Assembly (NCBI RefSeq): GCF_000765215.1
Contig: NZ_JPJE01000027.1
Coordinates: forward strand, 1 to 64,000
Direction: 5' to 3'
Origin: Eubacterium sp. ER2
GTDB lineage: Bacteria > Bacillota > Clostridia > Lachnospirales > Lachnospiraceae
DNA length: 64,000 nucleotides
This document shows positions 29,010 to 37,192 of the stretch, piece after piece (within the stretch, counting starts at the first letter, position 1; each line of letters opens with the position of its first letter). The position numbers and the translations under genes were made by a program. Under the pieces are notes generated by a model that saw only the letters and a program-made list of their open reading frames with translations, was not told the DNA's origin and searched no databases.

Positions 29010-29083
29010 GTCGTCATAGCTCAGCTGGATAGAGCACTCGCCTCCTAAGCGAGGGGTCGGAGGTTCAAATCCTCTTGGCGACG
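29010..29083 (+). tRNA. tRNA-Arg, anticodon CCT
   Basis: The 74 bases fold as a full cloverleaf. The acceptor arm GTCGTCA/TGGCGAC has one G-T pair. The D loop holds AGCTGGATAGAGC. The anticodon arm CTCGC/GCGAG encloses CTCCTAA with anticodon CCT at 29044-29046. The T arm includes GGTTCAAATCC. CCA is not encoded. It reads AGG codons. Mobile-element genes begin directly beyond it, so it is the probable integration target. Confidence 0.96.
29044..29083. other. Putative attL of the ICE (3' half of tRNA-Arg)
   Basis: Tyrosine recombinases commonly use the 3' half of tRNA genes, and gene content changes from core chromosome to ICE right after this tRNA. The matching attR would be a copy of this segment beyond the window. 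The exact core cannot be set from one end. Confidence 0.45.
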
Positions 29084-29090
29084 GGCTTCA

Positions 29091-29138
29091 AAGCGTTCGA
29101 AAATGTTAGCTGGATTAGCTGACAGCGAACGCTTTTGT
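29091..29138 (+). terminator. Hairpin after tRNA-Arg, probable terminator
   Basis: AAGCGTTCG (29091-29099) pairs with CGAACGCTT (29126-29134), followed by TTGTTATTTT. The 26-base loop contains the first two TTAGCTG heptamers. Confidence 0.55.
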
Positions 29139-29410
29139 TATTTTCTAATCACGTTCGTGACACAAAATTCCATTCAAAATGATCAATTTCCAGCTAACGC
29201 AATCCGATTTTTGTTAGCTGACAGCTAATCAAAATTACCGGTTTGCAAACATGGGTTTTAAGAAGTCCAGCTAACATTTGGGTTCCGCTCTGTTGTCACC
29301 CCTTATTCGGGGATGTAAATCAGAGAAAAGGCGGGAAAAGAAACAATCTCTCCCAAACCTGCAAACATAAATTAGCTGAAACAGTATTCAATTCTATTAG
29401 CTACAGCTAA
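29106..29410. repeat. Cluster of eight TTAGCTG/CAGCTAA heptamers
   Basis: TTAGCTG occurs at 29106, 29115, 29214 and 29372; its complement CAGCTAA at 29191, 29222, 29268 and 29404. A one-mismatch copy TTAGCTA is at 29397. Two close inverted pairs are 29214/29222 and 29397/29404. The 422-bp stretch from the tRNA to the first ICE gene has no other content that I can see. It could be a ParB centromere, iterons of the RepA-like protein, or recombinase arm sites. Confidence 0.75.
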
Positions 29411-29414
29411 TGGT

Positions 29415-29459
29415 CAAACAGCGATGTCTGTTTGGAACTTTACTATCTATAAAAGTTCC
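29415..29459 (+). promoter_or_regulatory. Two tandem hairpins in the leader of the ICE parB-parA-parB genes
   Basis: CAAACAG/CTGTTTG (29415-29421, 29428-29434) and GGAACTTT/AAAGTTCC (29434-29441, 29452-29459). They precede the ribosome-binding site of the first ICE gene and may form an attenuator or operator pair. Confidence 0.5.
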
Positions 29460-29505
29460 AGGCAGGCATTTTTTAGTTCCTGAATCCTGGAGGAAAGGAG
29501 TCAAG

Positions 29506-30375
29506 ATGACTGAGCCAAACAGACAATCAGGAGAAAACGAAGAAAGAATCATAGAAATTGAGATTGAGCGTCTTCGACCGTTCAAAGAGCATCCGTTTCA
29601 GGTGAAAGATGATAAGGAAATGTTTCTTCTGCAGGAAAGCATTGAGAAGTATGGAATATTAAATCCGCTGATCGTCAGACCGGTACCGGATGGATACTAT
29701 GAGATCATATCCGGTCACAGAAGAAAACATGCTGCAGAGAAACTGGGATACCGTAAAGTACCGGTAATCATCCGGGTATTAAGTGAAGATGATTCCATCT
29801 TGAGCATGGTAGATTCCAATCTTCACAGAGAACGGATCAGCTACAGTGAAAAAGCATTTGCTTACAAACTGAAGAATGACGTATTAAAAAGAAAAAGTGG
29901 TCGAAAAAAGAGCCAAGTTGACCACAAAACACCAAGAAAGCGGGCAATAGAAATCATCAGTGAGGATTGTGGAGATAGCCCAAAACAAGTGCAGCGTTAT
30001 ATCTCACTGACAAAGCTTATACCGGAAATGCTGCAGAAACTGGATGATGAGATTATTTCTTTTTGTCCGGCCGTGGAGATAGCAGCACTGAAAGAAAATG
30101 AACAAAGAGAACTGCTTAAAGCAATGGATTATGCACAGGCGATCCCGTCACTCTCACAGGCCCAGAGGATCCGGCAGCTGAGTAAAGAAAAACAGTTATC
30201 GCTGGAAAAGATGGAAGAAATTATGTGTGAAGTGAAAAAGGGTGAGATCACCAGAGTAGCATTTACCAATGAGCAGTTACACAAGTATTTTCCAAATTCT
30301 TATACACCGGCAATGATGAAACGGGAAATACTGGCACTGTTGAAATTATGGAAAAAAGAATCATGGGAAAGTTAA
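29506..30375 (+). CDS. ICE-encoded ParB-family protein 1
   Basis: 289 residues. The N-terminal ParB/sulfiredoxin-like domain contains ISGHRRKHAAEKLG (the CTP-binding box, with H for the usual E) and DSNLHRERISYSEKAFAYK. A central helix-turn-helix region includes SPKQVQRYISLTKL. The ATG at 29506 has AAAGGAG. The gene overlaps no chromosomal homologue and differs clearly from chromosomal ParB at 24988. It begins a ParB-ParA-ParB-RepA set, as on plasmids, and probably helps stable inheritance of the excised or replicating ICE. Confidence 0.85.
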   Translation: MTEPNRQSGENEERIIEIEIERLRPFKEHPFQVKDDKEMFLLQESIEKYGILNPLIVRPVPDGYYEIISGHRRKHAAEKLGYRKVPVIIRVLSEDDSILSMVDSNLHRERISYSEKAFAYKLKNDVLKRKSGRKKSQVDHKTPRKRAIEIISEDCGDSPKQVQRYISLTKLIPEMLQKLDDEIISFCPAVEIAALKENEQRELLKAMDYAQAIPSLSQAQRIRQLSKEKQLSLEKMEEIMCEVKKGEITRVAFTNEQLHKYFPNSYTPAMMKREILALLKLWKKESWES

Positions 30376-30389
30376 AGGAGGAAGAAATC

Positions 30390-31175
30390 ATGTGTAAAGT
30401 TATATCCGTAGTAAACCAGAAAGGTGGCGTCGGAAAGACCACCACAACCGTAAATGTAGGCATTGGACTGGCAAGAGAAGGAAAGAAAGTGTTGCTGATC
30501 GACGCGGATCCACAGGGAAGTTTAACAGCAAGTCTTGGGTATGAGGAACCGGATGATCTTCGCATCACACTGGCAACGATCATGATGGATGTCATCAACG
30601 AAGAAGAAATCTCTTTAGAAGATGGGATCTTACATCACCAGGAAAATGTAGATTTTCTTCCGGCAAATATTGAGCTTTCCGCATTGGAAGTAACGATGGG
30701 AAATGTTATGAGCAGAGAAATGATCATGAAGGAATATATCGATGCGATAAGATCACGATACGATTATATCCTGATCGACTGTATGCCGAGCCTTGGTATG
30801 ATGACGATCAATGCACTGGTCTCTTCTGATTCTGTTCTGATACCTGTGCAGGCCGCATATCTGCCTGTTAAAGGACTTCAGCAGCTGATCAAGACCATTC
30901 TTACAGTAAAGAAAAGACTGAACCGGAAACTGGCGATAGAGGGCATTCTGTTGACTATGGTAGATTTCAGAACCAATTACGCAAGGGACATTGCATCGAG
31001 AGTACATACAACCTACGGAAGCCAGATTGAAGTATTTGAAAATGTGATCCCGATGTCCGTAAAAGCTGCTGAGACAAGTGCAGAGGGAAAAAGTATTTAC
31101 ATGCACTGTCCGAAAGGAAAAGTTGCCGAGGCATATATGAAATTGACACAGGAGGTTTTGAAGAATGAAAAATAG
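30390..31175 (+). CDS. ICE-encoded ParA-family ATPase
   Basis: 261 residues with deviant Walker A NQKGGVGKTTTTVNVGIGL, Walker A' ILIDCMPSLGMM and a C-terminal PMSVKAAETS block in place of the chromosomal PRNIRLAEAPS. The ATG at 30390 follows AAAGGAGG. It lies 14 bp after ParB-like 1 and overlaps ParB-like 2 by 11 bases, so the three are probably translated together. Plasmid-type partition ATPase. Confidence 0.92.
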   Translation: MCKVISVVNQKGGVGKTTTTVNVGIGLAREGKKVLLIDADPQGSLTASLGYEEPDDLRITLATIMMDVINEEEISLEDGILHHQENVDFLPANIELSALEVTMGNVMSREMIMKEYIDAIRSRYDYILIDCMPSLGMMTINALVSSDSVLIPVQAAYLPVKGLQQLIKTILTVKKRLNRKLAIEGILLTMVDFRTNYARDIASRVHTTYGSQIEVFENVIPMSVKAAETSAEGKSIYMHCPKGKVAEAYMKLTQEVLKNEK

Positions 31176-32070
31176 AAGTGGCGAAAAGATTAAACTGGCA
31201 AGTATTGATGAACTGCTTGGTGTGGTAAATGAAGAATCTGCAATGGAGATAGAGATCAGTAAGATCCATCCGTTTAAAAATCATCCGTTCAAGGTGCTGG
31301 ATGATGAAAAGATGCAGGATCTGGTTGAAAGTGTAAGGATCAATGGAGTACTGACACCGGTACTGCTTCGAATGGATGATAATGAAGAATATGAAATGGT
31401 ATCCGGTCATAGAAGAATGCATGCAGCACAGCTTGCAGGACTTACGACTATTCCGGCAATCGTAAGAGAATTATCGGATGATGATGCCATTGTGGCTATG
31501 GTGGACGCTAACATTCAGCGAGAGGAACTGTTGCCGAGTGAAAAAGCTTTTGCTTACAAAATGAAACAAGAGGCCATGAAACACCAAGGTTCTCGGACAG
31601 ACTTGACTTTGGGACAAAATGTCCCAAAGTTCAAAAGAACAACGGAAGCAATTGCGGATGGGACAGGTGAAAGTTATAAACAGATTCAGCGTTACATTCG
31701 ACTGACAGAGTTAATTCCGGAACTTCTTGATCTGGTAGATAACAAAAAGCTTCAGTTCACGGTTGCTGTTAATATCTCCTATATCGATAAGGAAGTACAG
31801 GAATGGATTTACGAATATATTAGCGACACTGGATTTATCAAGCCAAAACAGATTGCATCACTCAGAAATCAACTGAATGATGGGCCAATCAATCAGATTC
31901 AGATGTTATCAATTTTCAATAACTGTGTGATGGCAAAGAAAGTATCCCGGTCTCTCACATTCTCGGAAAAGAAACTGACAAAGTACTTTCCGGATGATTA
32001 TACAGCCAAAGATATGGAGCAGGTGATTGAATCATTATTAGAAAAATGGATGCAGGAACAGTCCTGTTAA
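31165..32070 (+). CDS. ICE-encoded ParB-family protein 2
   Basis: 301 residues with the same layout as ParB-like 1: VSGHRRMHAAQLAG, DANIQREELLPSEKAFAYK and SYKQIQRYIRLTELIPELL. It is a paralogue of ParB-like 1, which makes a ParB-ParA-ParB sandwich. A perfect 11-bp inverted repeat (ACTTTGGGACA, 31606-31616, with 31620-31630) lies inside the coding sequence. AGGAGG precedes the ATG. The two ParBs could bind different sites or form heterodimers; neither is shown. Confidence 0.85.
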   Translation: MKNRSGEKIKLASIDELLGVVNEESAMEIEISKIHPFKNHPFKVLDDEKMQDLVESVRINGVLTPVLLRMDDNEEYEMVSGHRRMHAAQLAGLTTIPAIVRELSDDDAIVAMVDANIQREELLPSEKAFAYKMKQEAMKHQGSRTDLTLGQNVPKFKRTTEAIADGTGESYKQIQRYIRLTELIPELLDLVDNKKLQFTVAVNISYIDKEVQEWIYEYISDTGFIKPKQIASLRNQLNDGPINQIQMLSIFNNCVMAKKVSRSLTFSEKKLTKYFPDDYTAKDMEQVIESLLEKWMQEQSC

Positions 32071-32148
32071 GGATAGAAAAAGCTAAGAAAACAAAGTCAA
32101 AGAAGTTTAAAAAGAGGACTTCTTAGCAGAAAATGAAAGGAGGAAATT

Positions 32149-33147
32149 ATGGAGAAAAAAATGACATTTAATTATTTTTACGGTACCGAAGCTGATCAGT
32201 TCAGCTTCTACCGCATACCAAAAGCATTATTTACAGACAGTTATTTTAAAGATTTATCGAGCGATGCTAAAATTTTATATGGACTGATGTTGGATCGAAT
32301 GTCTCTTTCTATCAAGAATCAGTGGTTTGATGACAAAAACAGAGCATATATCTACTTTTCCATCGAAGATATCATGGAATTACTGAACTGTGGCAGAAAT
32401 AAAGCCATCAAATCCATGAGAGAACTGGATGACGAAACAGGGATTGGCCTGATTGAGAAACGCAGACAGGGATTTGGAAAGGTGAACGTTATCTACGTGA
32501 AAACCTTTATGCCTGAGAAAGCAGATGAGAAAAAATTTGAAGAGGAATTAAAGAAGTTTAAAAAACAAACTTCTGTGGAAAATGAGGAATCTACAGAAGT
32601 TTACATTTCAAACTTCATGAAGTCCCAAAATCAAACTTCTAGAAGTCCCGAAAACAAACTTCAAGAAGTTTACATTTCAAACCCTAATAATACTAATCTT
32701 AGTGATACTGAAATGAATGATAATAAATCTAATCAAATCGTATCTGCAGATGAGAATCGATCCGATGGCGATAACCGCTCTGATGATTATCAGGCTTATG
32801 AAAACCTTGTCAAAGAGACCATTGATTATGAATCACTGGAAGTAACCCATCATGACGATATGCGGCAGGTAGATGAAATCGTGAACCTGATCGTAGAGAC
32901 TGTGATGTGTAAAAATGACAAGATCTTGATTGCCAGCAACTGGTATCCGGCATCACTGGTGAAGAAAAAATTTCTGATGCTGACCTATTCACATATCGAG
33001 TATGTCTTACACTGTATGAGTGGTAACACCACAAAGGTGAAGAACATCAAGAAATATTTATTAGCAGCTCTGTTTAATGCACCGTCAACGATGAACGGGT
33101 ATTATCAGGCAGAGGTGAACCATGATATGCCAGGACTGGTAAGATAG
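32149..33147 (+). CDS. RepA-like replication initiator (RepA_N / DUF6017 type)
   Basis: 332 residues. The first 115 match the RepA_N initiator domain (FSFYRIPKALF, LSSDAKILYGLMLDRMSLS, RNKAIKSMRELD). A polar linker holds a near-duplicated EVYISN segment (about residues 149-185). The C-terminal part (residues 220-320) resembles DUF6017. RepA_N proteins start theta replication of low-copy plasmids. In an ICE it suggests that the circular form can replicate or be partitioned. AAAGGAGG precedes the ATG. Confidence 0.85.
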   Translation: MEKKMTFNYFYGTEADQFSFYRIPKALFTDSYFKDLSSDAKILYGLMLDRMSLSIKNQWFDDKNRAYIYFSIEDIMELLNCGRNKAIKSMRELDDETGIGLIEKRRQGFGKVNVIYVKTFMPEKADEKKFEEELKKFKKQTSVENEESTEVYISNFMKSQNQTSRSPENKLQEVYISNPNNTNLSDTEMNDNKSNQIVSADENRSDGDNRSDDYQAYENLVKETIDYESLEVTHHDDMRQVDEIVNLIVETVMCKNDKILIASNWYPASLVKKKFLMLTYSHIEYVLHCMSGNTTKVKNIKKYLLAALFNAPSTMNGYYQAEVNHDMPGLVR

Positions 33148-33156
33148 GAGGTGCAC

Positions 33157-33453
33157 ATGTTTATTTTAAAACTTGCTGGGAAGATATTATTACTGCCGGT
33201 ATGGCTGATCCTTTTTGTAATTGGCCTGGCAGTGAAGATGACAGTACAGACATATGCGGTTGTCAGAGGAATTCTTGGATTTATATTCACATTGTTGATT
33301 ATAGCGACTGCATACTGTTACCATGACTGGGTTCAGGTTGCATTCCTGTTTGTGCTGAGCACTATTCTGTATCTGATTCTGTTTGCAGGAGTGGTTGTAG
33401 ATACTGTACTGGACATGACAAGAGAATGTATTATTGACTTTATTTTATCTTGA
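33157..33453 (+). CDS. Small membrane protein of the ICE
   Basis: 98 residues with two or three hydrophobic segments (residues 1-25, 40-60, 65-90). The ATG at 33157 is preferred; the GTG at 33151 lies in the AGGAGGTG ribosome-binding site. It follows the RepA-like gene by 9 bp. Similar small proteins occur here in related ICEs; no function is known to me. Confidence 0.65.
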   Translation: MFILKLAGKILLLPVWLILFVIGLAVKMTVQTYAVVRGILGFIFTLLIIATAYCYHDWVQVAFLFVLSTILYLILFAGVVVDTVLDMTRECIIDFILS

Positions 33454-33466
33454 GGAGGATATGAAA

Positions 33467-33865
33467 ATGAGTGAAAAGAATGATTTTATACAATTACCAC
33501 CAATCAAAAAAGACACACCGTCCGAAGTGGTCTCAATGATCTGGCAATATTTGAAATTACCTGAGGAATCCAGAAAGAGAGTGACGGCAGATCTAATTGA
33601 TGTGGATGAAAATTGTGAGAAGGAAGATTTTCAGATTCCAGATCTCTATGACATCGTTCCAAAAGAAGAAATCGCGGAATTTGAAGAAACTATGCGTAAA
33701 ATTATAGCAGGAATTATTTCTCAGGCCAGCAGTGTTGCCACCTGGGTGTATGTACAGAAATATGTGAAGCACAAAACTCTGGATGAAATGCTGCAAGAAT
33801 GGAAAGGGGCAAGCCAGTTTATTATTGTCATGGATACCTGGTTCGAAAGATTGATGGCAGAATAA
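33467..33865 (+). CDS. Conserved hypothetical ICE protein
   Basis: 132 residues, soluble, acidic N-terminal half and a mixed helical C-terminal half (KYVKHKTLDEMLQEW). GAGGAGG at 33452-33458 fits the ATG at 33467 better than the one at 33461. Last gene of the replication/partition block before the cargo patch. I do not recognise a family. Confidence 0.6.
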   Translation: MSEKNDFIQLPPIKKDTPSEVVSMIWQYLKLPEESRKRVTADLIDVDENCEKEDFQIPDLYDIVPKEEIAEFEETMRKIIAGIISQASSVATWVYVQKYVKHKTLDEMLQEWKGASQFIIVMDTWFERLMAE

Positions 33866-33932
33866 TAGATGCTGTGATAGAATGAAGAAAACGATTTGAA
33901 GTGCAAATCGGTATTTATAAAGGAGAATATTG

Positions 33933-34531
33933 ATGAAACTATTTTTATGTTCGCACTTTTCAAGTGTAGGAAGTCTGATAAAAGAAGAAATTGAAAATAA
34001 GAAAGTCGCATTTATTCCAACAGCTTCGTTGCGTGAAGGCTACACCGGTTATGTCGGCTCGGCTCGAAAATTATTCAAAAAGTTGGGAGCAATCGTAACT
34101 GAAATTGATATTTCAACGGAGGCTTATTCAACGATACAGTCTGTTTTTGAAGATGCAGATGTGATATATTTTACCGGCGGAAATTCTTTCTTATGGACCA
34201 ACTCCGTAAAACAAGAACTGATGGGTTGCTGAAAAAGGAATTGGTAAATGGAAAATTGATGATCGGCGAGTCGGCAGGCGCAATTATATGCGCTCCAAGC
34301 ATCCAATATATCGAGCAAATGGATGAAAAGCCGGAGGACTACTCACAAGAAGATGATGCAGGGCTTGATTTGATTGATTTCTATGTTCTTCCGCATTATC
34401 TTACAGCACCATTTAAGAAAGTTACCGAGAAAATAATGACTGAGTTTTCGGATTTGAATCTATGCCCTATTAACAACCATCAGGGAATTGTAATTGATGG
34501 TGAAGGTTCAAAGGTTATTTGCAAAGACTAA
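33933..34531 (+). pseudogene. Peptidase E (S51) gene broken by a frameshift
   Basis: The first frame (33933-34232) encodes the N-terminal half up to VIYFTGGNSF, a peptidase S51 signature. The second frame continues QLRKTRTDGLLKKEL and then MIGESAGAIICAP, with the catalytic serine in ESAG. The two frames join if one base is added in the T-rich stretch at about 34183-34192. Dipeptidase E cleaves Asp-X dipeptides. The gene is either decaying cargo or contains a one-base sequencing error. AGGAG precedes the ATG. Confidence 0.85.
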
Positions 34532-34585
34532 TTTGAAAAATCCTTTTTTTGAAACTGGAAAATCGGAAGCTGAGGAGATAGACTA

Positions 34586-35104
34586 TTGAGAACATATGAG
34601 AATAAAGACGAGCTTAAAAACGAGATAAATAAAAGCTTTGCAAAGTATATTTCAGAATTTAATGATATTCCGGAGCATTTAAAAGATAAGAGAATTGATG
34701 AGGTCGATCGAACTCCGGCAGAAAATCTTGCTTATCAGGTTGGCTGGACAACTCTTGTTATTAAATGGGAATCAGACGAAAGAAAGGGTATTCCTGTCAA
34801 AACTCCTTCGGATAATTTTAAGTGGAATCAGCTTGGCGAATTATATCAATGGTTCACAGATACATATGCTCAGCTGTCACTGCAAGAATTGAAAGACAGA
34901 TTGAATGAGAATATCAACTCTATTTATGCAATGATTGATTCTCTGAGTGATGAAGAATTATTTAAACCACATATGAGAAAATGGGCTGACGAAGCAACTA
35001 AAACAGCTGTCTGGGAAGTATACAAATTCATACATGTTAATACAGTTGCTCCGTTCGGAACCTTTAGAACCAAGATTAGAAAATGGAAAAAGATTGCACT
35101 ATAA
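34586..35104 (+). CDS. ClbS/DfsB-family protein (DUF1706)
   Basis: 172 residues of a four-helix-bundle family that includes ClbS, the colibactin self-protection protein of E. coli. Shared features with ClbS are the N-terminal KDELKNEINKSFAKY, the central NFKWNQLGELYQWF, and the C-terminal TVAPFGTFRTKIRKWKK. It starts with TTG at 34586 after GAGGAG. It sits in the cargo patch between broken peptidase E and an XRE gene. ClbS is reported to act on colibactin; whether this relative does so is unknown. Confidence 0.85.
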   Translation: MRTYENKDELKNEINKSFAKYISEFNDIPEHLKDKRIDEVDRTPAENLAYQVGWTTLVIKWESDERKGIPVKTPSDNFKWNQLGELYQWFTDTYAQLSLQELKDRLNENINSIYAMIDSLSDEELFKPHMRKWADEATKTAVWEVYKFIHVNTVAPFGTFRTKIRKWKKIAL

Positions 35105-35263
35105 CTTCTAGTTTGTATAACAGGAAAATTTGAAGTTTCTGTTGAGTTTTTTATGAAATATTCCATTTTTTTCAGAGATTCCACCCATATTCTACTTACA
35201 AGGGATTTTATTTCAATGATGAAAGAAGTACCTTTATATCATCAAATGAATGGAGGAATACAT

Positions 35264-35728
35264 ATGAACCAATTAGTTACAGGAAAATTTATAGCATTAA
35301 AGAGAAAACAGAAAAATCTAACACAGGAACAATTAGCAGAGAAACTTGGTGTTTCCAATAAGACTATTTCAAAATGGGAAACCGGTAAGTGTATGCCGGA
35401 CTATTCCATTGTAAAAAGCCTATGCGAAGAACTTGAAGTTACAGTGGCAGAACTGATGGATGGTGAAATATCCGAAGAAAATAGTGTTCGTACCTATGAT
35501 GATGAGCAGATTTTAGATTTGCTAAGAAGAACGCAGGAGTTAGAAAAGCAAAAAAATATGTTATATGGAATTATGCTTATTGTAATGGGTATTGCAGTAC
35601 AGGCTCTTTCATATGCAATTGGTGGTTCGGATTTTAAGGACTTTATTTCTGGCTTACTATTGGGATTGTCAATTGGCGAAATGCTGGTTGGTGTTTATGT
35701 TGTTGGAAAATCCTTGGCAGGAAGATAA
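35264..35728 (+). CDS. XRE regulator with C-terminal membrane segments
   Basis: 154 residues. An N-terminal helix-turn-helix (KNLTQEQLAEKLGVSNKTIS, KWETGKCMPDYS) is followed by a short coil and two hydrophobic segments (about residues 103-120 and 127-150). The ATG at 35264 has GGAGG. Membrane-tethered XRE regulators of this build are common in clostridia. It is monocistronic and faces the CpXC gene across a hairpin. Confidence 0.8.
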   Translation: MNQLVTGKFIALKRKQKNLTQEQLAEKLGVSNKTISKWETGKCMPDYSIVKSLCEELEVTVAELMDGEISEENSVRTYDDEQILDLLRRTQELEKQKNMLYGIMLIVMGIAVQALSYAIGGSDFKDFISGLLLGLSIGEMLVGVYVVGKSLAGR

Positions 35729-35781
35729 CTTTCAGTTTGCAGAGCTGACAGTTTATGATTATATCAAAGTAAGATAATTAC

Positions 35782-35833
35782 AATCAATAACGCCGGTGCG
35801 GGATTTTGATATCCAGTACCGGCGTTATTGATT
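35782..35833. terminator. 16-bp perfect inverted repeat between convergent genes
   Basis: Bases 35782-35797 are the exact reverse complement of 35818-35833 with a 20-base loop. It lies between the convergent XRE-membrane and CpXC genes and may act as a bidirectional terminator, though T tracts are weak. Confidence 0.6.
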
Positions 35834-35903
35834 CCACAGGGGCTTGGGGGTGTAGCCACCAAATATACTATTCGTTTTCTGCTTCGGTAAGTTTGTTAAG
35901 GAT

Positions 35904-36518
35904 TCACTCCCTATTGATAACAATATCCTCATCATCGCGGAGGTCTTTGAAATCAGTGCAGTGTGAAGAAGCAAATTCATACATATTGTCAATGTCAACT
36001 GCACCAGTGATCTCACCCTTATTAATGATTATAAGAATATTTGTTCCGTCGTCGACAGCAAAGCGCAGTTCATCAAATTCTTTATCAGGATTATTTTTGA
36101 GAATAGAATCTGTCGCAAGCAATTTAACAAGTTCCATTATCCTGTCATCCTTACCAGCATCAAAGATCTGGATCTTTTCAACGAGCTGATTTGCTGATGT
36201 CACAATCCGGTTTAAGTACTTTTCGGTACGATAATCAGCCAAAGCATTTTTTTCATAAAATATTTCATATGTTTTCTCTACTTCTGATTCAGGAACCAGA
36301 TAAATCATGACAAGATCTTCCATCTGATGATAGAGTATAGGGTAGTTTAAACGGAAGGTCTCTCCACAGTTCGGGCAGGTATAAAGGAAAATAGACTGAT
36401 TAAGTACCTTCTCCTTCATTTCAGGATCCAGGACAGTATTAATGCTGTCCCAGACTTCAAAATCTCCATCATGATGGCAGGAAGGGCAGGTTAGCTTTTC
36501 CATATGATGTTTGGACAT
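35904..36518 (-). CDS. CpXC-domain protein
   Basis: 204 residues. Two zinc-knuckle-like pairs CPSC (about residue 11) and CPNC (about residue 48) match the CpXC domain, found in mobile elements and near toxin-antitoxin or regulatory genes, function unknown. A helical C-terminal part follows. It is third on the minus strand after the XRE repressor and ImmA-like genes and so probably part of the ICE control locus. Confidence 0.75.
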   Translation of the reverse strand: MSKHHMEKLTCPSCHHDGDFEVWDSINTVLDPEMKEKVLNQSIFLYTCPNCGETFRLNYPILYHQMEDLVMIYLVPESEVEKTYEIFYEKNALADYRTEKYLNRIVTSANQLVEKIQIFDAGKDDRIMELVKLLATDSILKNNPDKEFDELRFAVDDGTNILIIINKGEITGAVDIDNMYEFASSHCTDFKDLRDDEDIVINRE

Positions 36519-36584
36519 AAATAATCCCCCTTTCAGTGAGATAAATCTATAGTTTTCTTATTGTAGAATGCGCTTATCCTTATA

Positions 36585-37100
36585 TTATTTCGCCAGGAAA
36601 TTACTCTGTATCTCCATTGGCATATGATAAGCTTGGCCTCGTTTTGTCAGGCTGTATAGTTTAAAGCTCATGAGTTCCGGAGTCGCATTCAAAGAACTGC
36701 AGAGTCCAAAATAATCCAGGTCCTCGTTCTGAACCATATCTTCGATTTCCTCATCATCAATCAGCAGATCGGCTGCAAACAGATTGGCCTGGTATTCTGT
36801 ATTATCCGTCATATTGTAGAGTGTATCATCTTGCATTGGAGCCATTTTCAGCTGGGAACGATGCAGGATGATATGTCCTAATTCATGGGCGGCAACGATC
36901 ATCTTTTCTTCTTCTGAAAGGAAACTGCTGATCATGACATAGATCGTCTTGCAGCTCATAAAACAATATCCTTTCAGTGTCTTATATCTGGAAGTTTCCC
37001 CGACAACAATGTTCATTTGATCCATGATCTCAAATGGATCTCGGGTTCCATATTTCTTGATTAATTTCTTTGTTTCTGTATATATGTAAGTGTTTCTCAA
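36585..37100 (-). CDS. ImmA/IrrE-family metallopeptidase
   Basis: 171 residues with the zinc-protease motif AAHELGHIILH near residue 70 and a downstream Glu in EYQANLFAADLL. In ICEBs1, ImmA cleaves the repressor ImmR after DNA damage or quorum signals and so triggers excision. Here it is 93 bp downstream of an XRE gene on the same strand, the same pairing. I infer that it inactivates that repressor. Confidence 0.88.
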   Translation of the reverse strand: MRNTYIYTETKKLIKKYGTRDPFEIMDQMNIVVGETSRYKTLKGYCFMSCKTIYVMISSFLSEEEKMIVAAHELGHIILHRSQLKMAPMQDDTLYNMTDNTEYQANLFAADLLIDDEEIEDMVQNEDLDYFGLCSSLNATPELMSFKLYSLTKRGQAYHMPMEIQSNFLAK

Positions 37101-37192
37101 ATAAAATCACCTCAAAAGTAAAAAATAAAAGGGCAGAAATATCCTTGTAACTATAAGGTAACAGATTAGGTGTACAATAATCCCGCCTTCTA

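Noticed and set aside
29106-29410. Possible CRISPR array
   Set aside because: The repeat unit is only 7 bp, irregularly spaced and in both orientations; no cas genes are present.
29506-32070. ICE par genes as duplicates of the chromosomal parAB
   Set aside because: Their motifs differ clearly (SGHRR box, altered ParA C-terminus) and the gene order is plasmid-like, so they are an independent system.
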